From Ashinkailepas kermadecensis (taxonomy: Eukaryota > Arthropoda > Thecostraca > Neolepadidae), in the NCBI GenBank assembly GCA_034440615.1, contig JAOTOM010005050.1, forward strand, positions 271,001-335,000: DNA of 64,000 nt, read 5' to 3'. Numbering within the stretch: position 1 is the first letter of the stretch; every line of letters starts with the position of its first letter. Positions 1-10,716 of the stretch are shown here, one piece after another. The notes under the pieces are model-generated. The model did no database searches. It saw nothing but the letters and a program-made list of their open reading frames with translations, and was not told the DNA's origin. The position numbers and the translations under genes were made by a program.

Positions 1-3000
1 CTGTCTGCAGAGAACATGGCAGCGACCCGTCATACTACTATACTGGAGGACAGAACAGCAACCCTGCACACTGTTGTATTGCAGTACGGAGCGGTGACCC
101 TGCAGACTGTTGTATTGAAGTACAGAGCAGTGACCGGCAGACTGTTGTATTGGAGTACAGAGCAGTGACCCGGCAGACTGCTGTATTGGAGTACAGAGCA
201 GTGACCCGGCAGGCTGTTGTATTGGAGTACAGAGCAGTGGCCATGCAGGTTGTTGTATTGGAGTACAGGGCGGTGACCCTGCAGACTGTAGTATTGGAGT
301 ACAGGGCGGGGACCCGGCAGACTGTTGTATTGGAGTACAGAGCGGTGACCCTGCATACTGTTGTGTTGGAGTACAGAGCAGTGACCGGCAGACTGTTGTG
401 TTGGAGTACAGAGCAGTGACCGGAAGACTGTTGTATTGGAGTACAGGGCGGTGACCCTGCAGACTGTTGTGTTGGAGTACAGAGCAGTGACCCGGCAGAC
501 TGTTGTATTGGAGTACAGGGCGGTGACCCTGCAGACTGTTGTGTTGGAGTACAGAGCAGTGACCCGGCAGACTGTTGTATTGGAGTACAGGGCGGTGACC
601 CGGCAGACTGTTGTGTTGGAGTACAGAGCAGTGACCCGGCAGACTGTTGTATTGGAGTACAGGGCGGTGACCCTGCAGACTGTTGTATTGGAGTACAGAG
701 CGGTGACCCTGCAGACTGTTGTGTTGGAGTACAGAGCAGTGACCGGCAGACTGTTGTATTGGAGTACAGAGCAGTGACCCGGCAGACTGCTGTATTGGAG
801 TACAGAGCAGTGACCCGGCAGGCTGTTGTATTGGAGTACAGAGCAGTGGCCATGCAGGTTGTTGTATTGGAGTACAGGGCGGTGACCCTGCAGACTGTAG
901 TATTGGAGTACAGGGCGGGGACCCGGCAGACTGTTGTATTGGAGTACAGAGCGGTGACCCTGCATACTGTTGTGTTGGAGTACAGAGCAGTGACCGGCAG
1001 ACTGTTGTGTTGGAGTACAGAGCAGTGACCGGAAGACTGTTGTATTGGAGTACAGGGCGGTGACCCTGCAGACTGTTGTGTTGGAGTACAGAGCAGTGAC
1101 CGGAAGACTGTTGTATTGGAGTACAGGGCGGTGCCCCTGCAGACTGTTGTGTTGGAGTACAGAGCAGTGACCGGCAGACTGTTGTATTGGAGTACAGGGC
1201 GGTGATCCTGCAGACTGTTGTGTTGGAGTACAGAGCAGTGACCCGGCAGACTGTTGTATTGGAGTACAGAGCAGTGACCCGGCAGGCTGTTGTATTGGAG
1301 TACAGAGCAGTGACCCGGCAGGCTGTTGTATTGGAGTACAGAGCAGTGACCCGGCAGACTGCTGTATTGGAGTACAGAGCAGTGACCCGGCAGGCTGTTA
1401 TATTGGAGTACGGAACAGTGACCCGGCAGACTGTTGTGTTGGAATACAGGGCGGTGATCCTGCAGACTGTTGTATTGGAGTACAGAGCAGTGACCCTGCA
1501 GACTGTTGTATTGGAGTACGGAACAGTGACCCGGCAGACTGTTGTGTTGGAGTACGGAACAGTGACCCGGCAGACTGTTGTATTGGAGTACAGAGCGGTG
1601 ACCCTGCAGACTGTTGTATTGGAGTACAGAGCGGTGACCCTGCAGACTGTTGTATTGGAGTACAGGGCGGTGACCGGCAGACTGTTGTATTGAAGTACAG
1701 GGCGGTGACCGGCAGACTGTTGTATTGGAGTACAGAGCAGTGACCCGGCAGACTGCTGTATTGGAGTACAGGGCGGTGACCGGCAGACTGTTGTATTGAA
1801 GTACAGGGCGGTGGCCGGCAGACTGTTGTATTGGAGTACAGAGCAGTGACCCGGCAGACTGCTGTATTGGAGTACAGAGCAGTGACCCGGCAGGCTGTTG
1901 TATTGGAGTACAGAGCGGTGACCCGGCAGACTGCTGTATTGGAGTACAGAGCAGTGACCGGCAGACTGTTGTATTGGAGTACAGAGCAGTGACCGGCAGA
2001 CTGTTGTATTGGAGTACAGGGCGGTGACCAGCAGACTGTTGTATTGGAGTACAGAGCGGTGACCCTGCAGACTGTTGTATTGGAGTACAGAGCAGTGACC
2101 GGCAGACTGTTGTATTGGAGTACAGGGCGGTGACCGGCAGACTGTTGTATTGGAGTACAGGGCGGTGACCGGCAGACTGTTGTATTGGAGTACAGAGCGG
2201 TGACCCTGCAGACTGTTGTATTGGAGTACAGAGCAGTGACCGGCAGACTGTTGTATTGGAGTACAGGGCGGTGACCGGCAAACTGTTGTATTGGAGTACA
2301 GGGCGGTGACCCTGCAGACTGTTGTGTTGGAGTACAGAGCAGTGACCGGCAGACTGTTGTATTGGAGTACAGGGCGGTGACCGGCAGACTGTTGTATTGG
2401 AGTACAGAGCAGTGACCGGCAGACTGTTGTATTGGAGTACAGGGCGGTGACCGGCAGACTGTTGTATTGGAGTACAGAGCGGTGACCCTGCATACTGTTG
2501 TATTGGAGTACAGAGCAGTGACCGGCAGACTGTTGTATTGGAGTACAGGGCGGTGCCGGCAGACTGTTGTATTGGAGTACAGGGCGGTGACCGGCAGACT
2601 GTTGTATTGGAGTACAGAGCGGTGACCCTGCAGACTGTTGTATTGGAGTACAGAGCAGTGACCGGCAGACTGTTGTATTGGAGTACAGGGCGGTGACCGG
2701 CAGACTGTTGTATTGGAGTACAGGGCGGTGACCCTGCAGACTGTTGTATTGGAGTACAGAGCAGTGACCCGGCAGACTGTTGTATTGGAGTACAGAGCAG
2801 TGACCGGCAGACTGTTGTATTGGAGTACAGAGCGGTGACCCTGCAGACTGTTGTATTGGAGTACAGAGCAGTGACCGGCAGACTGTTGTATTGAAGTACA
2901 GGGCGGTGACCGGCAGACTGTTGTATTGGAGTACAGAGCAGTGACCCGGCAGACTGTTGTATTGGAGTACAGGGCGGTGACCGGCAGACTGTTGTATTGG

Positions 3001-3135
3001 AGTACAGGGCGGTGACCGGCAGACTGTTGTATTGGAGTACAGAGCGGTGACCCGGCAGACTGTTGTATTGGAGTACAGGGCGGGGACCGGCAGACTGTTG
3101 TATTGGAGTACAGAGCGGTGACCCTGCAGACGTCC
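1..3135. repeat. 36-bp minisatellite array, about 87 units
   Basis: Tandem units of 36 bp (some 35 bp after loss of one C) fill the left end and probably continue beyond the window. The core reads TTGTATTGGAGTACAGAGC followed by a variable half (AGTGACCCGGCAGACTG, AGTGACCGGCAGACTG or GGTGACCCTGCAGACTG). The first ~120 bases are degenerate; the array stops abruptly near 3135. All three minus-strand frames stay open and give 12-residue repeats, which explains apparent proteins up to 1064 residues. The mix of 35- and 36-bp units moves any one frame between the three peptides, which argues against coding. A block of about 370 bp inside the array is duplicated (118-490 and 727-1099). Confidence 0.95.
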
Positions 3136-3477
3136 GGTCGGACGAGGTCCGGTATAGAGGAAGGAGACACCCTGAGGTCCGGCGTAGAGGAAAGAGGCAC
3201 ACATGGCTGGGGTGTGCCTCCTTTTCCCACATATTGTATGATGCATCTGTGTTATGTAAAGCGGGTTTCCCACAATCCTGGCACTGGAATACTCTTCAAG
3301 CTTCCTTTCGCTTTGGGTGCAGGTTTTGTGTGGTTGAATTTTACAAAGTATATCTGGTTGGTGTGATTTAACTCAAGTCGAGGTAACAATAATCGTACCA
3401 GCTGTGGAAATGCAGGTGCACCATACTCAGTGGCTGGCGGACGTGTAGCAGAATAACCGAGCCCACCAGTAGACATT

Positions 3478-3845
3478 GCCATGACATGCTCCCAATTTAG
3501 CACAACGGTAAGAGATGACCAACCAGTCACCCATGGTATGCTCCTAATTCAGCACACTGGGTAAGAAATGACCAGTCAGTCACCCATTGCATGCTCCCAA
3601 TTCAGCAGGCCGATAAGAGATAACTAACCATGGTAAGCTCCCAATTCAGCACACTGGGCAAGAGATGACCAGCCAGTCACCCATAGTATGCTCCTAATTC
3701 AGAACATTTGGTAAGAGATGACCAACCAGACACCCATGGTATGCTCCTAATTCAGCACACTGGGTAAGAGAAGACCAGCCAGTCACCCATGGTATGCTCC
3801 TAATTCAGCACACTTGGTAAGCGATGACCAGTCAGTCACCCATGC
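3478..3845. repeat. ~60-bp degenerate tandem repeat, about 6 units
   Basis: Units contain GTCACCCATGGTATGCTCC, AATTCAGCACACTGGGTAAG and GAGATGACCAGCCAGTCACC. They differ by substitutions and small deletions, so the array is older than its neighbours. No coding potential is seen. Confidence 0.9.
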
Positions 3846-4029
3846 ACCGAATAAATATGTGCCCTCCACCCATGCTATACTGAAGCGAACATCTTGATAG
3901 CACATAAAAAAACGTCCAGAAAAGCAGTTTTGCTACGTCTGTGCCGTCACCGTTGATATTTCGTGCAGCGAGCCTGCACTAATTGGAGCCGCCGCCAAAC
4001 GCCGCGCCAGCGACTGCAGCACTACTGAC

Positions 4030-4875
4030 CTGACTGCGAAGGTCGTTCACCTTCAGGTGGGTCAGCATGCTCAGCAGATTACGTCGATGCGACTTGACCT
4101 TGATTGGAGAGCGCCTGCGAGTGTGGCCGGCGCCGACGGTAGCGGCGTCGGGCGGCGCCTCGTCTGCCGCCGCCTCGCGGTCCGACTCGCCGGGGGTGGG
4201 GTCTCGCGCGGTCGCCACGCCCACGTGCCGCTCTGACGTCGAAGAGGCGCCGACGCCGGCGTCGACGGGCCGGCCGACGCGTCGACCTGCCCAGCCGTGC
4301 TGCTCCGCCGGCACCACCGGGGCCACCGGCGATGCTGCGATCACCGGCCAGGCGGGTGCCTCCGCCCGGATTGCGCCGAGGTCACAATCCTGCTCCGGCA
4401 GGCTATGTCTGTCTGCCTTAGATCGCTGTCCGTCTATCTCAAGTGACTGTCCGCTAGCCTCAGCCGACAGTCCTCCCACCTCGGAGCGCTCTCCTCCCAC
4501 CTCAAACCACTGACATCCCGCCTCGGTCCCCTGACCTCCAGTATCGGTCCTCTGACCTCCGGTCTCGCTCCTGTGACCTTCGGTCTCGCTCCTCTGACCT
4601 CCGGTCTCGCTCCTCTGACCCGTCGCCGCCAGTCGGACGGGCGGGCTCAGACGCCGCCCCAACGGTATCAGAGGCGCTACAGAGCGGTTGCAAGGACCGG
4701 AACGATGCGCCGCTGGATTGTACGCGACTCCGTGGTAGTATGTGTGCGAGGACACTGCGCCAGACTCGGCTGCTGGTCCAGACACGAGCAGCCGGTCCCG
4801 GCTGTGCGACTGGGACATCAGCTGGCAGTGGCGCAGACTCGCCTGGCGAGAGAGGGCACGCGTGTCAGAGAAACG
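4030..4875 (-). CDS. Candidate 846-bp internal coding exon with in-frame heptapeptide repeats
   Basis: On the minus strand a pyrimidine-rich acceptor (CTTCTTCCTGACAG) ends at 4876 and a strong donor (CAG|GTCAGT) begins at 4029. The 846 bases between are open for exactly 282 codons in phase 0 at both ends. The product starts RFSDTRALSRQASLRHC, with an RQAS kinase-type site. It carries about ten 7-residue repeats (GQRSETG-like, about residues 85-158) and ends in a basic stretch (KVKSHRR) then THLKVNDLRSQ. No membrane segment is visible. The composition suggests a disordered cytoplasmic region, but I do not recognise the family. The repeats come from a 21-bp minisatellite that keeps frame despite heavy divergence, which supports selection on the protein. 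Other frames here are also fairly open because of high GC, so this remains a candidate. Confidence 0.5.
4400..4622. repeat. 21-bp minisatellite, about 10 units, inside a candidate exon
   Basis: Units resemble CGCTCCTCTGACCTCCGGTC. Those near 4560-4620 are nearly identical, those near 4400 strongly diverged, but no unit changes length, so the minus-strand frame is preserved. Confidence 0.85.
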
Positions 4876-5037
4876 CTGTCAGGAAGAAGCGACAGCCGGC
4901 GATATGTGCCGATATATGGGCAGGTAGCATGTGACAGCTGGGTGGCAAAAGTCTGGTACGAAAAAGACGTTTAGAAACTGCACGCTGGTGTTGGATATGG
5001 TACGACGCATCCTCCCGATCTTTCGCTGAACATCCGG

Positions 5038-5050
5038 TTGTTAATCTATA
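5038..5050. repeat. Target-site duplication, left copy, of SINE 5051-5226
   Basis: TTGTTAATCTATA, identical to 5227-5239 on the other side of the SINE. Confidence 0.85.
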
Positions 5051-5226
5051 TTTATTATTAATTGGGTGTTTCATGACCCACTTTATGCACGATCACGGCC
5101 AAAGTGCGCCGCCCACACTGTTTCGCCGGTGGGCCGCGGGATTGGGAAATGCCCTGATTGGTGCTAGTGTTGAACCTGGAACTTTTAGTACCCAGAGCTC
5201 AACACCTTAACCACTCGACCATCCCC
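5051..5226 (-). mobile_element. tRNA-derived SINE (family A), full length with target duplication
   Basis: Read on the minus strand, it begins with a tRNA-like head: A box TGGTCGAGTGG and a B-box-like AGGTTCAACACT. A body follows with CCCACCGGCGAAACAGTGTG, then an A/T-rich tail (AATTAATAATAAATA). It is flanked by a 13-bp direct repeat TTGTTAATCTATA at 5038-5050 and 5227-5239, as expected for LINE-mediated insertion. Related bodies are at 18389-18486 and about 45205-45290. Confidence 0.85.
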
Positions 5227-5239
5227 TTGTTAATCTATA
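5227..5239. repeat. Target-site duplication, right copy, of SINE 5051-5226
   Basis: TTGTTAATCTATA, identical to 5038-5050. Confidence 0.85.
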
Positions 5240-6290
5240 AAAAAAAACACATTCATTAAACAATATATAATGATTAACAGTCGTCCAGAGCTAAATACTA
5301 GCATAAACCAAATTATGCGAGGAATTGTGCTCGCTAGCGGTGATAGCGTGATGGACAACTTACCTGACATCGCTACGTGGACCAATGTAGCCTTTGTAAA
5401 CCTTTGTAAACCTTTGTAAGGGCATTCGAGGTCACTGACCTAGCTTGACGTGCTTGGCGCTTAATCATTTTGGGGTTAGGCTCGATGTTGAAACTGAACT
5501 TTGCATCTGTGTTTACCACTAGATACCAGAAAATACTATCGTTCGGCAATATTTCGGTAGATTCCGAAATGGGTCAACACTTCTATTTCATCTGATTGTT
5601 TGTCCTGCAGGTCGATACTTTTAAGTTGACCTCGGAGGGAAACGAATGCCACAGTGTAAAAATGTGTCGCCAATCGCGAGCTCTCGTAATGTGTGACACG
5701 CTGGCTTTTCTTAATATTCCTACACACCCTGTATGGGAAAGCTAGGGAAACGACTTCAACAATCCCGCCTTCCTCTGTAATGGGAAGCAACAACCCTGCA
5801 TTCCTCTGCATTGGGAAACATGGCAAGATGTCGTATACGGGCGAGAGTTAAAGGAATACAACAGTTCCATAGTGGGGTTGTCCACAACCGAGGAATAGTA
5901 TGACAAATATGGCATCCGCAATTGCAGTGGCGCAGCCAGGATTTTTTAAAGAGCGGAACCCGACCCCCCCAAAAATGTGAATTAACCTAGAACGCTCTCG
6001 CCTTGCTTCGCACGTCGAAACTTTCTCGTTCGCGTGGTGCAAATGCCAAAGTTTCTCGTCATTCAACTGTCTTCTTTGTCTTGATGAAGCGTGCCCTCGC
6101 ATCCCCTCCTCCTGGCTGCACCCTTCAACTTGGGTGCATTCATGTTCTTCAAAGTTCATATATTCCAGCATTCATGACTTCCAAGTTGGAAGTGAGCTTC
6201 CAAAAATTTGAAGTGAACTTCATCTGATTCGTTTTTCTTGCAGGTCGAGACTTTTAAGCTAACCCGGAGGAAAACTAGTGAAACAGGGAA
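5240..6290. other. No gene recognised; one diverged dispersed duplication
   Basis: About 55 bp around 5585-5642 recurs around 6221-6277 with substitutions. Shared parts include TTCATCTGATT, TGCAGGTCGA, ACTTTTAAG and a following CGGAGG. A short CTTTGTAAAC direct repeat lies near 5393-5421. Frames here (for example minus 5848-6171) show no recognisable domain. Confidence 0.6.
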
Positions 6291-6291
6291 C

Positions 6292-6705
6292 CGCAGGTCG
6301 CTTGTGATGATGTCCTCCCTGTCTTGTCGGCCACGGCCACCACATGTCGCCTGTGATGATGCCATGGTTGTCTTGTCGGCCACGGCCACCACATGTCGCC
6401 TGTGATGATGCCATGGTTGTCTTGTCGGCCACGGCCACCACAGGTCGCCTGTGATGATGCCATGGCTGTCTTGTCGGCCACGGCCACCACAGGTCGCCTG
6501 TGATGATGCCATGGTTGTCTTGTCGGCCACGGCCACCACATGCCGCCTGTGATGATGCCATGGTTGTCTTGTCGGCCACGGTCACAACAGGACGCCTGTG
6601 ATGATGTCCTCCATGTCTTGTCGGCCACGGCCACCACAGGTCGCCTGTGATGATGCCATGGCTGTCTTGTCGGCCACGGCCACCGCAGGTCGCCTGTGAT
6701 TGGCA
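6292..6705. repeat. 49-bp minisatellite, about 8.5 units
   Basis: Units contain TCGCCTGTGATGATGCCATG and TTGTCTTGTCGGCCACGGCC. Spacing is exactly 49 bp between successive copies (for example 6341, 6390, 6439). Because 49 is not a multiple of 3, a read-through frame cycles through three peptides. Three overlapping minus-strand open frames result and are not called as genes. Confidence 0.95.
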
Positions 6706-6905
6706 CGCGCCGCGAAGCGTCATCAGCTGACGACGCATCCATTTTGTGATGGCGCTCCGACCGAGGGACAACTTCCTTGTGTTATTAGGCTCCGCGGCAC
6801 CGTCAGTTCCGCTCGTCACCCCCTGTGACGACGCGCGTCAGCCCCGGCATCACAGCTCATATCATGACACTACGGTGGGCATCGGTGCGTCTGTGATATC
6901 TGTGC

Positions 6906-6985
6906 ATTTGTGACGTGGGGTGATCATTTGTGACGCGGGGTGATCATTTGTGACGTGGGGTGATCATTTGTGACGTGGGGTGATC
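6906..6985. repeat. 20-bp tandem repeat, 4 units
   Basis: Four adjacent units of ATTTGTGACGTGGGGTGATC with one T/C difference. Each holds TGACGT, a CRE-type half-site, but function is unknown. Confidence 0.95.
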
Positions 6986-7074
6986 GCTCCACTGTCTCCT
7001 GAGGAGCGTTGGCTGATCACCAGGCAAGGCGAGCGATCACGGCTCCGCTCACGACTCGTCACGGGTGCTGCCGT

Positions 7075-7288
7075 CACACGTCACACCTCACCTGTGACCC
7101 TGTCATCCGTCACGGCTCCTCCAGCGACCCATGCTGGGCCGTGGTCGACGGGTCCGTGATCCGTCACGGATACTTGTCACACGTCACACCTCACCTGTGA
7201 CCATGTCATCCGTCACGGCTCCTCCAGCGACCCATGCTGGGCCGTGGTCGACGGGTCCGTGATCCGTCACGGATACTTGTCACACGTC
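7075..7288. repeat. 103-bp tandem duplication, about 2.1 units
   Basis: The block starting CACACGTCACACCTCACC repeats 103 bp later almost perfectly and begins a third copy before the next array. Confidence 0.9.
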
Positions 7289-7296
7289 ACCGGCGG

Positions 7297-7745
7297 CTGC
7301 CGCGACCCACTGGCGGTAGGTCCCGTGATCTGGTGATGGTAGGTCCCGTGATCTGGTGATGGTAGGTCCCGTGATCTGGTGATGGTAGGTCCCGTGATCT
7401 GGTGATGGTAGGTCCCGTGATCTGGTGATGGTAGGTCCCGTGATCTGGTGATGGTAGGTCCCGTGATCTGGTGATGGTAGGTCCCGTGATCTGGTGATGG
7501 TAGATCCCGTGATCTGGTGATGGTAGGTCCCGTGATCTGGTGATGGTAGGTCTCGTGATCTGGTGATGGTAGGTCCCGTGATCTGGTGATGGTAGGTCCC
7601 GTGATCTGGTGATGGTAGGTCCCGTGATCTGGTGATGGTAGGTCTCGTGATCTGGTGATGGTAGGTCCCGTGATCTGGTGATGGTAGGTCCCGTGATCTG
7701 GTGATGGTAGGTCTCGTGATCTGGTGATGGTAGGTCTCGTGACCC
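7297..7745. repeat. 23-bp minisatellite, about 19 homogeneous units
   Basis: Units of GTCCCGTGATCTGGTGATGG plus TAG are nearly identical, with occasional TCTCG or AGATC variants. Apparent minus-strand proteins of 279 and 322 residues are artefacts of this array and the next. Confidence 0.95.
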
Positions 7746-8105
7746 TGTGGCGGGGGATCTCGTGACCCGGTGGCGGTAAGTTCCGTGATCTGCTGACGGT
7801 AGGTCTCGTGACCTTGTGGCTGTAGGTCCGTGACCCGTTGGTGGTAGGTCCCGTGACCTTGTGGCTGTAGGTCCGTGACCCGTTGGTGGTAGGTCCCGTG
7901 ACCCTGTGGCTGTAGGTCCGTGACCCGTTGGTGGTAGGTCCCGTGACCTTGTGGCTGTAGGTCCGTGACCCGTTGGTGGTAGGTCCCGTGACCTTGTGGC
8001 TGTAGGTCCCGTGACCCGTTGGTTGTAGGACCCGTGACCCGGTGCCGGTAGACCCCGTGGCCCGGTCGCGGGTAGATCCCGTGATCCGGTGGTCGTAGGT
8101 ACCCA
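7746..8105. repeat. Diverged half of the 23-bp array with a 45-bp higher-order unit
   Basis: The 23-bp unit continues, but here pairs of variants alternate: one with GTGACCTTGTGGCTGTAGG, one with CCGTGACCCGTTGGTGG. This gives a 45-bp higher-order period over about 7820-8010, flanked by degenerate units. Confidence 0.85.
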
Positions 8106-8501
8106 TGAACTTGTACAGCTTTTTATTGACACTGTATTTATACAGTATTCACACATCTCTGATATTGGTGTTTGCATAGAAGCAAAACTGGTACCATGAG
8201 CGAATATTTGCGTCATGATCAGCATTTCATCCCTTAACGGAGCACTGCTGCACATGCACCGTTGGCTCAGCTGCTGGTTTGGGCCCCAGAGTTGGTTTGG
8301 CTGCCATTCGTTCCTGCCTATGACCTGATGATATTTTCTGTTAATTATAGTTGTACCGATGCGCGTGGCTTCACCACTGTTGATGAAAACATGGGCATGG
8401 CTGATTCTCCACTAAACGGAAACGTTGTTTATGGATAACGTTTCTGTCAAAGACGTCGTCGTACGTTTACTTCCGTGTCTAAAAACGCTGCTTCATCAAG
8501 C

Positions 8502-9434
8502 TTAACACGCGCCCTGGAGGGCCTCTGAAAATTACGCGCACTGGAGGGGGGTGGCGGATTCCGCCCGCCCCCCCTAAGATCTCGGCTCCTATTAAAGCTG
8601 GAGGAACTAAATTCGCAGGGTGCATGTATACGGTAGTGAACTCTATTGTATGCAAATTGTATGACCTTAGGTCAATATCTTCAAGGTCAAATGAGGTCAC
8701 ATTTTTCAAAATGTTCTTGTTTTGCGTGGCTTGGCTTGTCATTGTTATGGATCGCTGTGACTGTGCTTAAATGCTCAAAAATGGGCACCAATGATGTTTT
8801 GGACATCACTAATGATGCAATGCAGATGCTAGACCCGACATTTGCCCTCAGGTCACCTATATAGCAGCACTTTATCAGGTCAGTTACCTGTTCCAGTTAC
8901 CGGAACCGGGCCGCCCGCCCGACTGCTCCGTCGGGCAGCTCGGCGCAATCGGCTTCGCGAAGAAAAGAGTGAAGTATATGAATAAAGTATGGAAGCGCAA
9001 TGACAAACAGTACAAATGACAAACAGTAGTGCATTTATGACAACATTCCAGTTGATCAAGTTTGGTTCCATTAGCCTGTCATGAACTTGACCTGACTTCA
9101 CCTCGGTGACCTGACATGACCTTGAAACTATATAGCATATTAATATACATCAAACAAGTCGCTAGTGTTGCCAAGAACACTTCCCTTTTGCGAATATACG
9201 GGAAGCGCATCAGCGCCGATTTTTGTGGTCTGGCGTAGGAATTTTGTTTTACTTTAACGGCCCCTAACTTGAAAAATGTTCCGTCGATTTCAATCTTTCT
9301 TACTTTAAACGACGCGCCGATCATTTCCAAGCAGGTATGCAGAACATCGCGTATATCGACCGGTAAAATCTGTAGTTATGTACGAAAATCCAGAGGGGTG
9401 GGCGGATTTCGCCCCCCTCCAGTGCGCGTGTTAA
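8502..9434. mobile_element. Non-autonomous TTAA-flanked DNA transposon (MITE-like), copy 1
   Basis: The element begins TTAA-CACGCGC and ends GCGCGTG-TTAA. The terminal inverted repeat continues into CTGGAGGG and a GGCGGATT(C/T)CGCC segment. The left end contains a second inner copy of the GCGCACTGGAGG motif. A second copy of nearly the same length lies at 37315-38240. TTAA flanks are typical of piggyBac-type insertion, although the tip lacks the usual CCC, so superfamily is unassigned. No transposase frame is present. The interior is rich in AGGTCA/TGACCT half-sites. Confidence 0.8.
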
Positions 9435-9997
9435 CAGCTAGTAACGCTTAGAATAGGGATGTGTTGTTTTATAGACATTATCTTTGTAGGTTGAAGATAG
9501 ATGCGATAGTTTGCTTACGCGAAACAGTGAGTTTTAAGCATATGCTGCAGTGAGTATGTCACCATTGACAAAATGTACCATCATTTTCACCTGGACAACA
9601 ATTCAACATGCACATATTATTCGACTTGTATCGCATCAGTTGCAACTGACTGGTATCTAATGCTTCCAAAACAAGTTCGCGTTCGAAAACTAGATAAATC
9701 TTGCGTATTTAGTGAACGATAGTTCTTGCGGCTGCAGCACCTGCACTACCGCATTATTCACCAATGATTTGCGATTGAAATCCAGGAATAAACTTGCAGT
9801 CGAACTGAGGAAGTAGCTAGCTTTTCACTTCTAGAGACAACTTCTGTTAGAGTGGAATGTTGACTGGAGCGGGAATATGTTCATCTAGTCAGCTCAGCAT
9901 AGCACCACACAGCGGATGGAGGAGCGGCGAGAGCTTACAGGAACTGGCGGCAACTGCAAGAACAAGCCGAAAGTTTACGTCATCGGGTGTCAGATTG
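9435..9997. other. AT-rich unannotated stretch
   Basis: No repeat, RNA gene or convincing exon was seen between the transposon and the 24-bp array. Confidence 0.5.
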
Positions 9998-10716
9998 CCG
10001 TCAGAAGCTGCCGTCTCAGAGCCGTCAGAAGCTGCCGTCTCAGAGCCGTCAGAAGCTGCCGTCTCAGAGCCGTCAGAAGCTGCCGTCTCAGAGCCGTCTC
10101 TGCCGTCTCAGAGCCGTCAGAAGCTGCCGTCTCAGAGCCGTCAGAAGCTGCCGTCTCAGAGCCGTCAGAAGCTGCCGTCTCAGAGCCGTCAGAAGCTGCC
10201 GTCTCAGAGCCGTCAGAAGCTGCCGTCTCAGAGCCGTCAGAAGCTGCCGTCTCAGAGCCGTCAGAAGCTGCCGTCTCAGAGCCGTCAGAAGCTGCCGTCT
10301 CAGAGCCGTCAGAAGCTGCCGTCTCAGAGCCGTCAGAAGCTGCCGTCTCAGAGCCGTCAGAAGCTGCCGTCTCAGAGCCGTCAGAAGCTGCCGTCTCAGA
10401 GCCGTCAGAAGCTGCCGTCTCAGAGCCGTCAGAAGCTGCCGTCTCAGAGCCGTCAGAAGCTGCCGTCTCAGAGCCGTCAGAAGCTGCCGTCTCAGAGCCG
10501 TCAGAAGCTGCCGTCTCAGAGCCGTCAGAAGCTGCCGTCTCAGAGCCGTCAGAAGCTGCCGTCTCAGAGCCGTCAGAAGCTGCCGTCTCAGAGCCGTCAG
10601 AAGCTGCCGTCTCAGAGCCGTCAGAAGCTGCCGTCTCAGAGCCGTCAGAAGCTGCCGTCTCAGAGCCGTCAGAAGCTGCCGTCTCAGAGCCGTCAGAAGC
10701 TGCCGTCTCAGAGCCG
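9998..10716. repeat. 24-bp minisatellite, about 30 nearly identical units
   Basis: Units of CCGTCAGAAGCTGCCGTCTC plus AGAG are almost perfectly conserved. One 20-bp unit near 10090-10110 breaks the period and shifts frame. As 24 is divisible by 3, every frame is open and gives 8-residue repeats on both strands. I treat these as non-coding artefacts, since no splice or domain context distinguishes one frame. Confidence 0.97.

Noticed and set aside
38..3232. A 1064-residue minus-strand open frame and shorter companions in the 36-bp array
   Set aside because: All three minus frames are open with equivalent 12-residue repeats, and 35-bp units move the frame between them; there is no non-repeat domain.
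6906..6985. A cyclic-AMP response enhancer from the TGACGT repeats
   Set aside because: Only the half-site is present and no promoter or gene lies nearby.
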